From: Symbiodinium natans
Lineage: Eukaryota; Sar; Dinophyceae; Suessiales; Symbiodiniaceae
NCBI GenBank assembly: GCA_905221605.1
Contig: CAJNDS010002119.1
Coordinates: 434,001 to 498,000 of the forward strand
Direction: 5' to 3'
Length of the DNA stretch: 64,000 nucleotides
Under the pieces are notes generated by a model, which saw only the letters and a program-made list of their open reading frames with translations, made no database searches and was not told the origin of the DNA. Numbering within the stretch: the first letter of the stretch is position 1; each line of letters starts with the position of its first letter. A program made the position numbers and the translations under genes. Positions 1 through 9,918 of the stretch are shown here, piece by piece.

Positions 1-8
1 GAGCTGTA

Positions 9-695
9 ATGGCTTATGTTCAACGACAACAAGAAGCTCGGCTCTTCGGCAATCTTCGAACTTGGGTTCAAGCTGAAGTCGACGAGGTCACAGTTCGTGG
101 AAAGAAATCAGGCAAACAAGTGACCTGGTTCCAGTATTGTGGTCTGCTCGAGCGCGGCAACCGTAAGAGCCTCACCCTTGTCAAAATGCGAGTGAAGTCA
201 ACGTCTGTCAAGCTGAAGGGGAAGGGCAAGGGCTCTGCTGTGTCTCCGGGACCCATATCCAAAAAAGAATGGAAGCAAATAGGGTTCCGTTATCTCAAGA
301 ATCGGAAAATCCTGCTGCACTGTGACGGTGCACGAGCGTACAGGTACGTGCAGATACCTGGCGTGATCACCGATTCGGTGAGACACAAGCGTCCGAACCC
401 CATCTATGCCGCTACATGGAAACACCGCCTTCCTCGAGATTACAGGAAAGCACATGTCAAGGGTTTGCCCAAAGACCAAACGAACACGGTATGGGTGAAA
501 AAGGGAACCCAACTCATAGACAATGTGTGGCGGCAATTGAAGTTGATCGGGGTTCCGAAGTCAACGAAAGCGGATGAAGGGAACATTGATGAGCGGGTGC
601 GTGAATTTCAATGGCATCATTGGCATGCCGAGCAGGACAAGTTCGCTGCTGTTGGCGACATTGTTCGAGCTGCGTGCGAGGCACGCAGGCTCTGA
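9..695 (+). CDS. ISXO2/IS1595-like (Merlin-type) DDE transposase
   Basis: A 228-codon ORF with an in-frame ATG. It resembles the catalytic domain of ISXO2/IS1595 transposases, the bacterial relatives of eukaryotic Merlin elements: VEVDEV-type first block (AEVDEV, Asp25), then W-F-Q-Y-C-G-L-L-E-R-G, then the second Asp block LLHCDGARAYRY (Asp106), then GTQLIDNVWRQLK, which aligns with the usual VESFWSLLK block. In that third block the expected Glu is Asp171 (followed by Asn172). The Asp106-to-Asp171 gap of 65 residues is long for the family. No zinc-ribbon N-terminus is visible; it may lie upstream of the window. No terminal inverted repeat was recognised. It could be an active enzyme, a domesticated gene or a relic; the ORF itself is intact. 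Confidence 0.72.
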   Translation: MAYVQRQQEARLFGNLRTWVQAEVDEVTVRGKKSGKQVTWFQYCGLLERGNRKSLTLVKMRVKSTSVKLKGKGKGSAVSPGPISKKEWKQIGFRYLKNRKILLHCDGARAYRYVQIPGVITDSVRHKRPNPIYAATWKHRLPRDYRKAHVKGLPKDQTNTVWVKKGTQLIDNVWRQLKLIGVPKSTKADEGNIDERVREFQWHHWHAEQDKFAAVGDIVRAACEARRL

Positions 696-1087
696 AGCCA
701 TGACTGAGCAAGCTCGGCGTCGTACAGCTGTTCGAGATTGCTCATGCAGCGTGCAGTTTCTGTCTGTATATACACTCTGTTGCACCTGGTTCCAGCCATG
801 AAAAGCTGAGCTTCGCAACTGGCTGATGATTACCACATTTTGTTAGTTTGGCAAGCAAGTTCAACTGTACAGTCGTTCGATGCTGCTTGCGAGAACTCTG
901 TACCGCAGTACCCAGAAAGCCGAAAAAGAGCTTTCTGCATGGCTGCTTGTTGCAGTCTTCATGCCTGCTGACCTCTTGAAGTTGCGATTTCAAGACTTTC
1001 TCCGTCAATTCGCCAAAGCCGCACATGTCCCAAACACTATTTTAGTGTTTGCTGCTGTAGTAGATTGTTCTCCTTGCGGCAGCTGCC

Positions 1088-1690
1088 ATGCAGATGTACG
1101 CTCATATGTTTTGGAGCCGACCCGTTGATGTTCCTGCCCTGATAGCGCAAGAAGCCCAGCTCGTGTGGAACATGCTTCCCATTAGCATCCGTGCTGCTGA
1201 GCGCAACTACTTCGCGCAACCGTTGCTGGCCATTCAACAAACTCGCCAAGAGACCTTAGCATGGCTCCGAGTTCTGCTACAAGAAATCGAACTTCATGAC
1301 GCGCAGCGCCAGGACATCAAAGTCTGGATGACAGTGCCTTATCTTTCACTACCATCTTCCTGCTCGGCGCAAGTGCTTGAGTTCTTGTTTCCATCTGTAC
1401 TGCCCACGGCTACGACTTGTGTCGAGCTAGTCTTGCAGTCTCCCATTTTGATTCTAAGCGACTCGGACGATGATGATTTTGAGTTCGAGGACCTTCGGCA
1501 TGACGAGAACTTCGAAGATTTGAAGAGCCGTAGTGAACAAGAGCGCAAGCTCTTGGATCAGGTTCGACAGATGTGCAGTGAGTTCATGTGTTTAAACATT
1601 TGTGCGTGCGGCCACATCCATTTTCTTCGTCATCGTCAGACGATCTGGCCAGTTTCAGTACGCGAAACAGCTGTACTATGGTCAGTCTGA
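1088..1690 (+). CDS. hypothetical acidic protein, 200 codons
   Basis: An open frame with ATG start. The first 120 residues are mixed-hydrophobic, followed by a strongly acidic block at residues 125-145 (SDSDDDDFEFEDL) and a short charged helix (SEQERKLLDQ). The last 30 residues are Cys/His-containing and look random. No family recognised. It lies 400 bp after the transposase ORF on the same strand and could be an accessory ORF of the same element or a chance frame. Confidence 0.33.
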   Translation: MQMYAHMFWSRPVDVPALIAQEAQLVWNMLPISIRAAERNYFAQPLLAIQQTRQETLAWLRVLLQEIELHDAQRQDIKVWMTVPYLSLPSSCSAQVLEFLFPSVLPTATTCVELVLQSPILILSDSDDDDFEFEDLRHDENFEDLKSRSEQERKLLDQVRQMCSEFMCLNICACGHIHFLRHRQTIWPVSVRETAVLWSV

Positions 1691-1699
1691 GTCTGAGTA

Positions 1700-2185
1700 G
1701 GGATGTGTACTGGGTCTGTGGGTGAGGCGCCGGCCTATCATTATGCAGAAAGATAGGCTATGCCATGGTCGCGCTGACCATACTCTTTCAATACGTGTTT
1801 GGGGAGTTGGGGAGAAAGCTCAGGCGAAACGTGCCAAAAGAAAGATCTTGCTTGACCCGGCGGTTTCACAAGAGTGCATGTATCGTTGCTGCAACGTACA
1901 AGTTCTGTCAGCCTACATGTGCCGTAACCTCCGTTCCTACAGCGGAGAGAATGCGCGAACTCTGGGGCAATGACGGAAGCACACCTGTCAAATGCTGGCA
2001 GCAGGGATTTATACGATTTGTTCCTTTGTATATGTAGGGATAAGGGAGGTTTGAACGAGAGGTCGACGGTCTGGACCATGAGGACTTCATGCACTGCGGC
2101 TCTGGAATACAAAGAGGGTACCCCCTTTTTGCTCAAGGAGGCTTGTGAGGAACCACAAACAGGAAGAGGGGCCCCAACCAAACCC
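1700..2185. other. intergenic, no supported gene
   Basis: Short overlapping ORFs on both strands, none coding-like. A single copy of the TATACGATTTGTTCC motif near 2010 foreshadows the tandem family at 3.07-3.4 kb. Confidence 0.4.
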
Positions 2186-2241
2186 CGACCCTAACCCTAA
2201 ACCCTATGCCCTAAACCCTACACCCTAAACCCTAACCCTAG
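2186..2241 (+). repeat. degenerate CCCTAA/CCCTAAA telomere-type repeats
   Basis: Imperfect runs of CCCTAA, CCCTAAA and CCCTATG. Same family as the TTTAGGG run 150 bp further on, but in the opposite orientation. Confidence 0.85.
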
Positions 2242-2391
2242 ATTTTCGATGCTTGGGCTCCCACCAGTTTAGGATTTTGGTACCAGTAACATGGAGCCAG
2301 CGTTGAAGGGGCAATTGGCTCTGCTGGACTCTCCACTGCGTTTTCTCTTACTTTCCCAACAACCACCTGCAGAGGCTTAGGATCTAAACGT

Positions 2392-2471
2392 GTAGGGTTT
2401 AGGGTTTAGGGTTTAGGGTTTAGGGTTTAGGGCTTAGGGTTTAGGGTTTAGGGTCTAGGGTTTAGGGCTTA
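2392..2471 (+). repeat. (TTTAGGG)n telomere-type array
   Basis: About ten head-to-tail TTTAGGG heptamers with a few GCTTAGG and TCTAGGG variants. An interstitial copy of the plant/alveolate-type telomere repeat. Confidence 0.93.
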
Positions 2472-2614
2472 GACTTCAGGGCATACTGCAGTCGAAATTT
2501 CGAGCGGCTGAGCCTATGAATGCGTCGGAGCCGCTGCCGCACGGATCTTTGCCGCTCGCTGCAGCTGCTTCCTTATCGTGGCACTAAGCAGAAGCCCCAA
2601 GACTACATCTCCAA

Positions 2615-2630
2615 GGGTAGGGTTTAGGGT

Positions 2631-2669
<39 letters not shown>

Positions 2670-2679
2670 GGTTGCGGGT

Positions 2680-2739
<60 letters not shown>

Positions 2740-2742
2740 GGG
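2615..2742 (+). repeat. (GGGTTGA)n heptamer array
   Basis: Some 17 nearly perfect GGGTTGA heptamers preceded by GGGTTTAGGGTTGA, so the array grades out of a TTTAGGG unit. One unit reads GGGTTGC. It is the source of the PSTLNPQ-repeat frames on the minus strand, which are not genes. Confidence 0.93.
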
Positions 2743-3069
2743 TACAAATTTGGGGAAACAGAGCCGCTTTTGGAGCCTGCAGGCATATCTGCAGGGGACC
2801 CTGCAGACGTGCGGAATGGTTTTAGGAGCTGCAAAGTTCTTCCTGGAAATTCCTTGCAGGAGAAGCATAACCGAGTGTAAGGGAACCTGCCGACATAAAG
2901 AAGGGTTTAGGGAGCTGCAGAAGCTGCAAACTGCTTCCTTGGAGGCCCTCCCAGCTGTTGCCAAAAAGATTTGCAGGGAAGGTTGACCGGGAACCTGCAA
3001 CCTTATAGAAGGGCTTAGGGGGCTGCAAACTGCTTCCTTGGAAGTGGCTTGTAGAGCGTGCGTGGGCAG

Positions 3070-3390
3070 CAGAGATTGTACAAGTTGTTCAGGTGATATT
3101 GCTAGTGAAGGCAGCAGGGATTTGTACGATTTGTTCCGGCAATATTTGTGGACGGCAGTGACTTGTACGATTTGTTCCGGCATTTTGTTCCGGCACTGTT
3201 TGTGGACGACAGTGACTTGTACGATTTGTTCCGGCATTGTGTGTCTGTGTCTGCTGGCTAAAGTTGACAGTGACCGCAATAACTAGTAATCAAGGTTTCA
3301 GCAAAGTTGTAACCCAAGCTAGCCGCCTTGATTTGTACGATTTGTTTCGGTAATGTTTGTGACGGTAGTAATTTTTACGATATGTCAGAT
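3070..3390 (+). repeat. tandem TTGTACGATTTGTTCCGGCA repeat family
   Basis: Five or so diverged units of roughly 30-50 bp, each with TTGTACGATTTGTT(C/T)CGG followed by AATGTTTGTGGACGGCAGTGA-like sequence. Spacing is irregular. Confidence 0.75.
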
Positions 3391-3429
3391 GAGATTTATA
3401 ATTTCTTGATATATCTGGAAATCTCGAAC

Positions 3430-4480
3430 ACTGCATTCAAGCTCATTCAGCACCCGCAAATTTCGGAAATCAGTCTTTCAACTTGAAAGTTAGGGTTTAG
3501 GGTTGCTTAAAAGACCCAAGCAGCAAAACCATGCTCCCAATTGTACCTGTACGCTGTACAAATCATGCGGGCCAAACAAAAATCGTTCAGTTCATGCAGC
3601 GCCGCAAGGTTCGGAAATCAGTGTGTCAACTTGAAATTTAGGGTTTAGGGTCGCTCAAAAGACCCCAGACGGCAAAAATGTACTCTCAATTGTACCTGTA
3701 CACTACACAAAATATGCGCGGCAAATACAATCATGTTTACTTCATTCAACACCGCAAGTTTCGGAAATGAGTGCTTCAACGCGAAATTTAGGATTTAGGG
3801 TCGCTCAAAAGACCTCAAGCGGCAAAAACACGCTTACAAGTGTGCCTGTACTTATACAAAACATGCGCGCCAAATACAATCATGTTTACTTCATTCAACA
3901 CCGCAAGTTTCGGAAATGAGTGCTTCAACTTGAAATTTAGGGTTTAGGGTCGCTCAAAAGACCTCAAACGGCAAAAACATGGCCCAATTGTACCTGTACA
4001 CTGTGCAAAACGTGCGCGCCAAACACAATCATGTTTACTTCATTCAACACCGCAAGTTTCGGAAATGAGTGCTTCAACTTGAAATCTAGGGTTTAGGGTC
4101 GCTCAACAGACCTCAAGCGTTCAAAAACATGCTTCCAAGTGTGCCTGTACACTAAACAAACCATGCGCGCCAAATACAATCATATTTAATTCGCTCAGTA
4201 CCGCAAGTTTCGGAAATGAGTGCTTCAACTTGAAATTTAGGGTTTAGGGTCGCTCAAAAGACACCAAACGGCAAAAACATGCTCCCAATTGTACCTGTGC
4301 AATATACAAAACACGTGCGCCCAACACAATCATGCTTACTTCACTCAACACCGCAAGTTTCGGAAATGAGTGCTTCAACTTGAAAATAGGGCTTAGGGTC
4401 GCTCAAAAAACCACAAACGGCAAAAACATACTCCCAACTGTACCTGTATACTCTACAACACATGCGGACAGTTGTCGTAG
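3430..4480 (+). repeat. 150-bp satellite, about seven tandem copies
   Basis: The motif CCGCAAGTTTCGGAAATGAG recurs at 3464, 3602, 3752, 3901, 4050, 4201 and 4351, giving periods of 138, 150, 149, 149, 151 and 150 bp. Every unit carries a short TTTAGGGTTTAGGGTCGCTC block, so a telomere-repeat dimer is embedded in each copy. No ORF runs through it. Confidence 0.92.
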
Positions 4481-4734
4481 TTCATGATCGTGAAGCTTAT
4501 AAACAAATTTGAAAACACGTTTATGCTGCTACCTGGCGCAGAATGATGAAATCCATGTGTTCGTACTACATGCATAGAAGTAAAGGACAACATTCATGTA
4601 TACTGTCACTGTATAAACAAATGAAGTTTGTTGAGCGAGATTCATTCATAGGTCACGTTACGTGTTAATGTCAAAACATATTATAAAAAGATGTCTTGTG
4701 CTTACAACAATTTTAGGTATAGAGGCTATCTGAG

Positions 4735-5091
4735 ATGGCATGGCACAAATGTTCCTGCAATTTGTCCTGGTGGTGCAGTACTGATGAGTCTAAACGAAAG
4801 ACGCTGGAACGTTGCAAAGCGAAGCACGTCGATGAAGCCAAGCTCGTATTGCCTGAGACACCGGCCAAGCTTGGCAACGCACTCTTCCTCATATTGTCGC
4901 ATGCCGACAACCATGGCGTGCATAACCCACTTCTCCAAGAATTAAAAGGTATGGGCGCTAACAACGTCCATGTTATTTATGGATATCGATATGGCACTGA
5001 CGAGCACATGGGCAAGAAGCTGCAGCCCAATGAGATCGTGCATTACTCTGTACGGCACCGATGGTTTACGAGGCTGCGCAAGCAGTTTCAA
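4735..5091 (+). CDS. glycosyltransferase-like protein, exon 1
   Basis: Opens at ATG 4735; an upstream exon is possible. The body reads as ordinary protein, with ALFLILSHADNHGVHNPLLQ near residue 50 followed by NNVHVIYGYRYGTDE, the beta-strand/loop pattern of nucleotide-sugar glycosyltransferases. It ends in frame at GTAAGT (5092). Exon 2 is in a different frame, so an intron of about 80-160 bp is needed. Joining the GTAAGT donor to any AG does not give the exon-2 frame, whereas a GC donor at 5078 or 5082 does. Either the gene uses a GC donor or it carries a frameshift. Confidence 0.5.
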
Positions 5092-5173
5092 GTAAGTTTG
5101 TTTTTTTTTTGTATACTTGTTTTGTTTTATAGTACTTTCGTTCGTTTATATCCTACAAACGAATTTGGATAAG

Positions 5174-5852
5174 CATTTTGACCCTGAGATGCTATCAATT
5201 ACTACAACGCTATCGGTCTGACCAACGACATTCTGAAGTCGGATGGGTTTGGTTTTTAGAAGCAGACGCACGGTTTCAGCAAACTGCTGCTCAAGTTCAG
5301 GGCCTGATGTCATCACTACCAAAATGGAGCAACATCGGCTGGCCCGGATACAGAAATATCTGGTCAAAGGGAACCAAAGTTGAGTGGTATTACGGCATCG
5401 AGCAAGCGCTCGAAGGGTCCCAAGCCATTTTCTTCCGCAAGGACGGCTTGCGTCAAGCTTTTGCAGCTACGTGCGCTGGTACCCGATACAGACATTTCGA
5501 CCTGATGCTGTCTGAAAGATTAGCAGGGAAATTTTGGTTTCCACGTACACCTGCAGTTCGTACTGCGTCACACCCATCCATTATATATGGCAAGGGTAAG
5601 AGCGTGGTGCGGCCAGGTACTGTTCTTCGTAGGCCTGCTGCAAAGACCAAGAAGCCAGTCAAGAAGCCTTCGATGAAAAATATCTACTGCAACTGCATCA
5701 AGCCAGGCAGCGATAATTTGAACAAAGGCTCTGTGGATCATAGGAGGCTCTGTTGGCTATATATATATACATATATATATACACACATATATATATATAC
5801 ATATATATATATATACATATATATATATGGTACCCCCCCCCCCCCCCAGTGA
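5174..5852 (+). CDS. glycosyltransferase-like protein, exon 2, with basic RRPAAK tail
   Basis: The frame contains GWVWFLEADARF, resembling the WVLFLEDDA/DxD metal-binding loop of GT-A glycosyltransferases (E-A-D here instead of E-D-D). WSNIGWPGYRNIW and QAIFFRKDGLRQAF follow. The C-terminus is basic: LRRPAAKTKKPVKKPSMK, a type of tail frequent in dinoflagellate proteins. No stop is met before the frame enters the TA microsatellite at 5758, where it reads IYTYIY until 5852, so the natural terminus appears to have been lost or lies in a different splice form. The exact 3' splice site (5173 or 5238) is unresolved. Family assignment is tentative. Confidence 0.48.
5756..5830. repeat. TA-rich microsatellite at left edge of the inverted-end element
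   Basis: Run of TATATA with TACA interruptions. A second TA run (7975-8022) lies beyond the other end of the element. Confidence 0.95.
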
Positions 5853-5976
5853 CCTACCCTTTTTCGCCTTGTCTCAAGTCACCCAGCTGCACTGCAAGCA
5901 AACTCGGTGTGCAATATAGCGTATTTCCTAGGGCGTAGACTAAAATACAACTAAAATCGCATACACGGGACAGTAG

Positions 5977-6255
5977 AAAAACCAAAAATACCAAAACCAA
6001 AAAACCAAAAAACCAAAACCAAAAAAACCAAAAAAAACCAAAACCAAAAAAACCAAAAAAACCAAAACCAAAAAAACCAAAAATACCAAAAAAACCAATT
6101 TTCCGGAACTCTCAGGACATCCCTATGAGGCTTCTCCAAGAGTCCCGGAAAATTGGTTTTTTTGGTATTTTTGGTTTTTTTGGTTTTGGTTTTTTTTGGT
6201 TTTTTTTGGTTTTGGTATTTTTGGTTTTTTGGTTTTGGTATTTTGGCTTTTTGGT
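5977..6255. repeat. large hairpin of CCAAAA/GGTTTT arms
   Basis: Left arm (5977-6110) is CCAAAA/CCAAAAATA units; right arm (6141-6255) is the complementary GGTTTT sequence. The arms meet in a GC-containing stem (CCGGAACTCT against AGAGTCCCGG) with a loop of about 30 nt. Lysine-rich frames through it are artefacts. Confidence 0.9.
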
Positions 6256-7850
6256 TCGCCTTCACGGTCACGAGGCAACAACTACTCATTTTTAAGTGTG
6301 CTAATGCTAACTGTGCTTTTCAGAAATAGTATACAAGTGGTCTTTCTGGTGCTTCAGAACTATTTGTTTCGTTATTATGTAAGTAGAGCCGCTAGTGTTT
6401 AGTGCATCTTTTGGTTGTACTCAAGTGTGTTAGGCCTTATTCAGCCATTACTTGGTGCTCTGGTAGCTCAATTCGCATGGATAATATTTGCCTCGTAAAT
6501 GTGATTAATTATCTAGAAGCAGCATTTGCAATACTTGTCTTGAGAAAAAGCATTTATTGCTTAGAATTGTTTGCTTAAAAAGTGACTCCTACTCGTCCAG
6601 GAATACACCAAAACCCTATAATCCAAACTTTACCAGAGATTCTCCTGAAAAGCTTGCGCTTTTGGATGTTTTTATGTATTTGTGAATTTGCTTGTGTATG
6701 GCCTTCACTAAGTACTTTTCTAGGATTCTTGTGCATTTTTTAAGCCTGATTGTGCAAGTTGCGTTTTCAAGCATAGTATATATGTGGTCTTTATTGAATA
6801 CTTCAGACATCTTTGTTTCATCGTTATGTAAGTAGAACCGCTTCTATTTCCATTATTGTGCATCTTTAAGCTTGCTCATGCAAATTGTGCTTTTCAGACA
6901 TAGTATATAAGTGGTCTTTAGTGAATACTTCAGCAATCTTTGTCTCATTGTTATGTAGGTAGAACCGTTTCCATTTCCGCAAGTGTTTATTTCGTATTTG
7001 GTTGAGTATGGTCCTTTAAATAGTATTCACTTGAGTCAAATTGGGCGATTTGCTTAAGAATTCCTCTAGCAGTTAAATTCGCATAGAATGAATACTTCAA
7101 AAAAATTGTTTCATGAATATGTAAACATAAGGTGTTTCATTTGACTTTGCAGATAGTACTTCAATAATACTTTGCCTGGTATAAACACAACTGTTTCAAT
7201 GCATTAGTTGCTCAACAAAGCACTATTTGCCCTTTAAACCACACTTTGCCATATTTTGGTTGAATATGGTGCTTCTTTCGTATTTTGGTTGAGTATGGTC
7301 TTTTAAATGGTATTCACTTGAGTCAAATTGGGCTATTTGCTTAATAATTACTCTAGTAACTAAATTCGCATAAAATGACTATTTCAAAAAGAAAAACGAT
7401 TCATGAATATGTAAACATAAGGTATTTCAGTGGACTTTTCAGAGAGCATACTTTGCCTAGTACAAACACAATTGTATAAATACAGTATTTACACTTTAAA
7501 CGCACACTTTGCCATTTTTTGGTTGAAAATGGTGTTTATTTCGTATCTTGGTTGAGTATGCTCCTTTAAATAGTATTCACTTGAGTCAAATTGGGCTCTT
7601 TGCTTAATAATTACTCTAGTAGCTAAATTCGCATAGAACCAAGAAAAATGTTTCACTATTTGATTAATACTTTGCCTCGTACAAACACAATTGTATAAAT
7701 AAATTAGTTGCTCAACAAAACATTAATTGCCCTTGAAACGCACAATTTGCATAGAAAAACACTGATCTAAACATCTAAAAACAGCATTGTCCGCTTCAGA
7801 TTCAAAATGTAGATTCTTCCAATGCTAGCTTATCGGGGTCTGTGAGGTGG
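6256..7850. repeat. AT-rich interior of the element, roughly 270-bp degenerate repeats
   Basis: The phrase TTTCGTAT(C/T)TTGGTTGAGTATGG recurs near 6991, 7277 and 7539, each followed by TTTAAATAGTATTCACTTGAG and then TTGCTTAATAATTACTCTAG. Another repeated phrase, AGTATATAAGTGGTCTTT, occurs between 6320 and 6920. No ORF of note. Confidence 0.7.
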
Positions 7851-7988
7851 GTGTCCCAGTAACTGTCCTTCATTACCCGGTGATTAACTACGCGACTTTT
7901 GGGCCTTCTTTGTTATTTTTTGTTAAAAAAGGCCTAAAAAGGCCTAAAAAGGGTAGGTCGCTGGGGGGGGGGTAGCATATATATATAC

Positions 7989-8022
<34 letters not shown>

Positions 8023-8780
8023 TGGGGGGGAGGAGGTTTCTCTAATTCTCGGAAGGTTTATTGTTTCCAGGGTCCGGCCCTGAATTCCGGCCCCGTATAG
8101 GGGGGTAGTTTGGGGCCGCCAACTTTGTTTCTGTAAGTCTTAGGGCCTTAGGGTTTGTGTTGGTGCAGTTTGGGGCTTTGGCTCCCGTAACGGAATCCCG
8201 GAGGGTTCCTGACAACACAAATTTTTAATTCAAAGGGTTTATTGAATCAGACTCTCGGATTGGGGATTTCGGGTTGGGTGTGGGGGGGTGGGGCTCCAAC
8301 TGCCCAGGACAGTGCTGCAAGGGCCCACGGCGAGTCGACCGTCCTGAGCATGGCGAGTCATGGGTCGTATGCCGTTGGCTAGTCCACAAGCCTATCCGTG
8401 GCGTAGTGAGCCAATGCTTCCGCCAAATTCAGTTGCGACGCGCCCTGGAACTGTCAAACTTTCTTGCCCTGAGCTTATACCCCAACAAGAAGCTCAGTCC
8501 TAAAACTGCACGGAACCTTTGGCAGGTTTGGAGGTTCTGGGGCAGCTTGTGCAAGGCCTCAGGCAACTTGACTAGGGGTTTCAGGATTCAGGGGTTGGGG
8601 ATTAGATTTTATTACCCAGACCTCCTGTCGACACTGATGCCATGAAGAAGTGATCCAAAGGCCAATGCCTTTATTTCATCCATATCCATACCTCAAGCAA
8701 GCCCGAACACCTTGAGCACACCTCCAAAAGACCCCAAAAAACCTCCAGAGCGCTAGCTTGCAAGTCCTCCCTGGTCCCGA
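8023..8780. other. no supported gene
   Basis: G-rich run at 8024-8032 followed by unremarkable sequence. A 123-codon frame at 8274-8645 begins in a G-tract and ends in TTTAGG-derived text; I do not trust it. Confidence 0.4.
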
Positions 8781-8781
8781 A

Positions 8782-8879
8782 GCTTGGCACCTCCAGTGCC
8801 ATGAACATGAAAGGCTAATGGCGAGCGTGGATCGGCAGCATCTGCAGTCTTTCCGGAAGAAAAGCGTCCGAGGCAACAA
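8782..8879 (+). CDS. exon candidate (Lys/Arg-rich)
   Basis: Reads CHEHERLMASVDRQHLQSFR then KKSVRGNK, ending near GGGTTC. It contains an in-frame ATG at 8818. Composition is coding-like but both splice sites are unproven. It may belong to whatever lies upstream of the large gene. Confidence 0.33.
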
Positions 8880-8950
8880 GGGTTCAATTCAGGGCTTATA
8901 ACTTGAGGGTTCAACTGTTTACGGTGTCGGGCTTAGTCATGGGAAATTGA

Positions 8951-8956
<6 letters not shown>

Positions 8957-8993
<37 letters not shown>
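8957..8993. repeat. (CT)n microsatellite
   Basis: Uninterrupted CT dinucleotides of about 37 bp. Confidence 0.95.
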
Positions 8994-8996
<3 letters not shown>

Positions 8997-9236
8997 GCTC
9001 TTGGAAACCCAGCATGCTTACCACACGCTGCAACAGATTGAGACGACGTGGGCCTTCAGATGATCCGATGTCATTTGCGGGGCTTGCGTTGAATTTTGCA
9101 GGCAGCACTTGCATTAGTTACGTGGAGGGGGTGAGATGTGTTAGGGTCACATGAGACACATAGGCCTAGGTTGTAGGGGCTCAGGTTTCAGTGCCTTCGT
9201 GTCTTGTCAACCCTCAGCCCTAATATGTGTGACCAG

Positions 9237-9272
9237 GAGATCGGGGCCGTATGGCTTGCAGCGCAGCACAAC
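9237..9272 (+). CDS. short exon candidate EIGAVWLAAQHN
   Basis: Acceptor ACCAG, 36 nt in phase 0, donor GTAAAA. Exactly twelve codons with a helix-like sequence. Could be the first visible exon of the large gene or the last of another. Confidence 0.38.
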
Positions 9273-9550
9273 GTAAAACCAACACGGAAAGTGTTTCGGC
9301 CTCAGCAAACCTAAGGCTTCCCAAAGCCAACCTTGCGCTTCCCGAAGTTTCCATCGCCGGAATACAGAAACCAACGATCGAGATCCCCAAAAGCCGCGAT
9401 GCCGTGCAAGCCGATGCCGGGCAGAGCCCGTCCGGGCACCCCTCTTGCAAAGCTACAGACTAGGCTTCAACAGAGGTCTGAGGATGTCTGACGGAATAAC
9501 AGGCCTGCTTTAGGGGGGATCCTAAGACGGGATCCCTCCCAGTGGACCCC

Positions 9551-9602
9551 ATGGATGCAGCGCGTCTCTTGCTTCTTTTCCTGGCGCTGCCGGTGGCAAC
9601 AG
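9551..9602 (+). CDS. gene A exon: hydrophobic leader / signal peptide
   Basis: ATG 9551 encodes MDAARLLLLFLALPVAT, a textbook signal peptide, and ends in phase 1 at donor GTTCGG. If the AG at 9541-9542 is an acceptor, the exon starts at 9543 (adding D-P) and is an internal membrane segment instead. I prefer the first reading because of the hydrophobic core followed by small residues. Confidence 0.55.
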
Positions 9603-9868
9603 GTTCGGCTTTCGTTAAGTCCTCGGGGGGGGGGATTGTGTTGAGTGATGTAGAGACTCTAGAGGGGTTGCGAGTTGAGAGGGGTAGGAATGTGTGTCGT
9701 TTGTTTAGGACACTTTGGAGGAGGGCTTTGGGCCCCTCAACCTAAGCTAAACCCCTCAACATCTTTCAACCCTGAGGATTCTAAACGCCCCCCCCAAAAC
9801 CCCGAAGCTCGAAGCCTTTGAGCTTCAGGAGCCCTCCTCCCTCCTCCCCCCTCCTCTCGCCGCGGTAG

Positions 9869-9918
9869 GCCGCCTCATCATCGGCCTCTCCCTGACTTTG
9901 TCGGGCCGCTACGACGAG
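9869..9918 (+). CDS. gene A exon: GRLIIGLSLTLSGRYDE
   Basis: Pyrimidine-rich tract then GGTAG acceptor. The two-nt start completes the phase-1 G of the leader exon to Gly. Ends in phase 0 at GTGCAG. Confidence 0.52.

Larger units (their letters stand above)
5833..7972. mobile_element. 2.1-kb non-autonomous element with poly-C inverted ends and TA flanks
   Basis: The left end is TA followed by 15 C, then AGTGACCTACCCTTTTT. The right end, read on the other strand, is TA, 10 C, then AGCGACCTACCCTTTTT. This is an inverted repeat of about 27 bp with one mismatch after the C run. Both ends lie directly against TA in TATATA runs, as expected for a TA target-site duplication (Tc1/mariner-type integration). 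The interior is AT-rich with a large hairpin and no transposase ORF. Superfamily is inference. Confidence 0.68.

Noticed and set aside
2514..3279. Minus-strand frames with PSTLNPQ repeats
   Set aside because: Direct translation of the GGGTTGA heptamer array.
3430..4480. Regular 150-bp repeats as a possible CRISPR array
   Set aside because: Whole units are repeated without unique spacers; this is a satellite in a eukaryotic context.
5951..6289. Lys/Thr-rich minus-strand ORF
   Set aside because: It is the CCAAAA arm of the hairpin.
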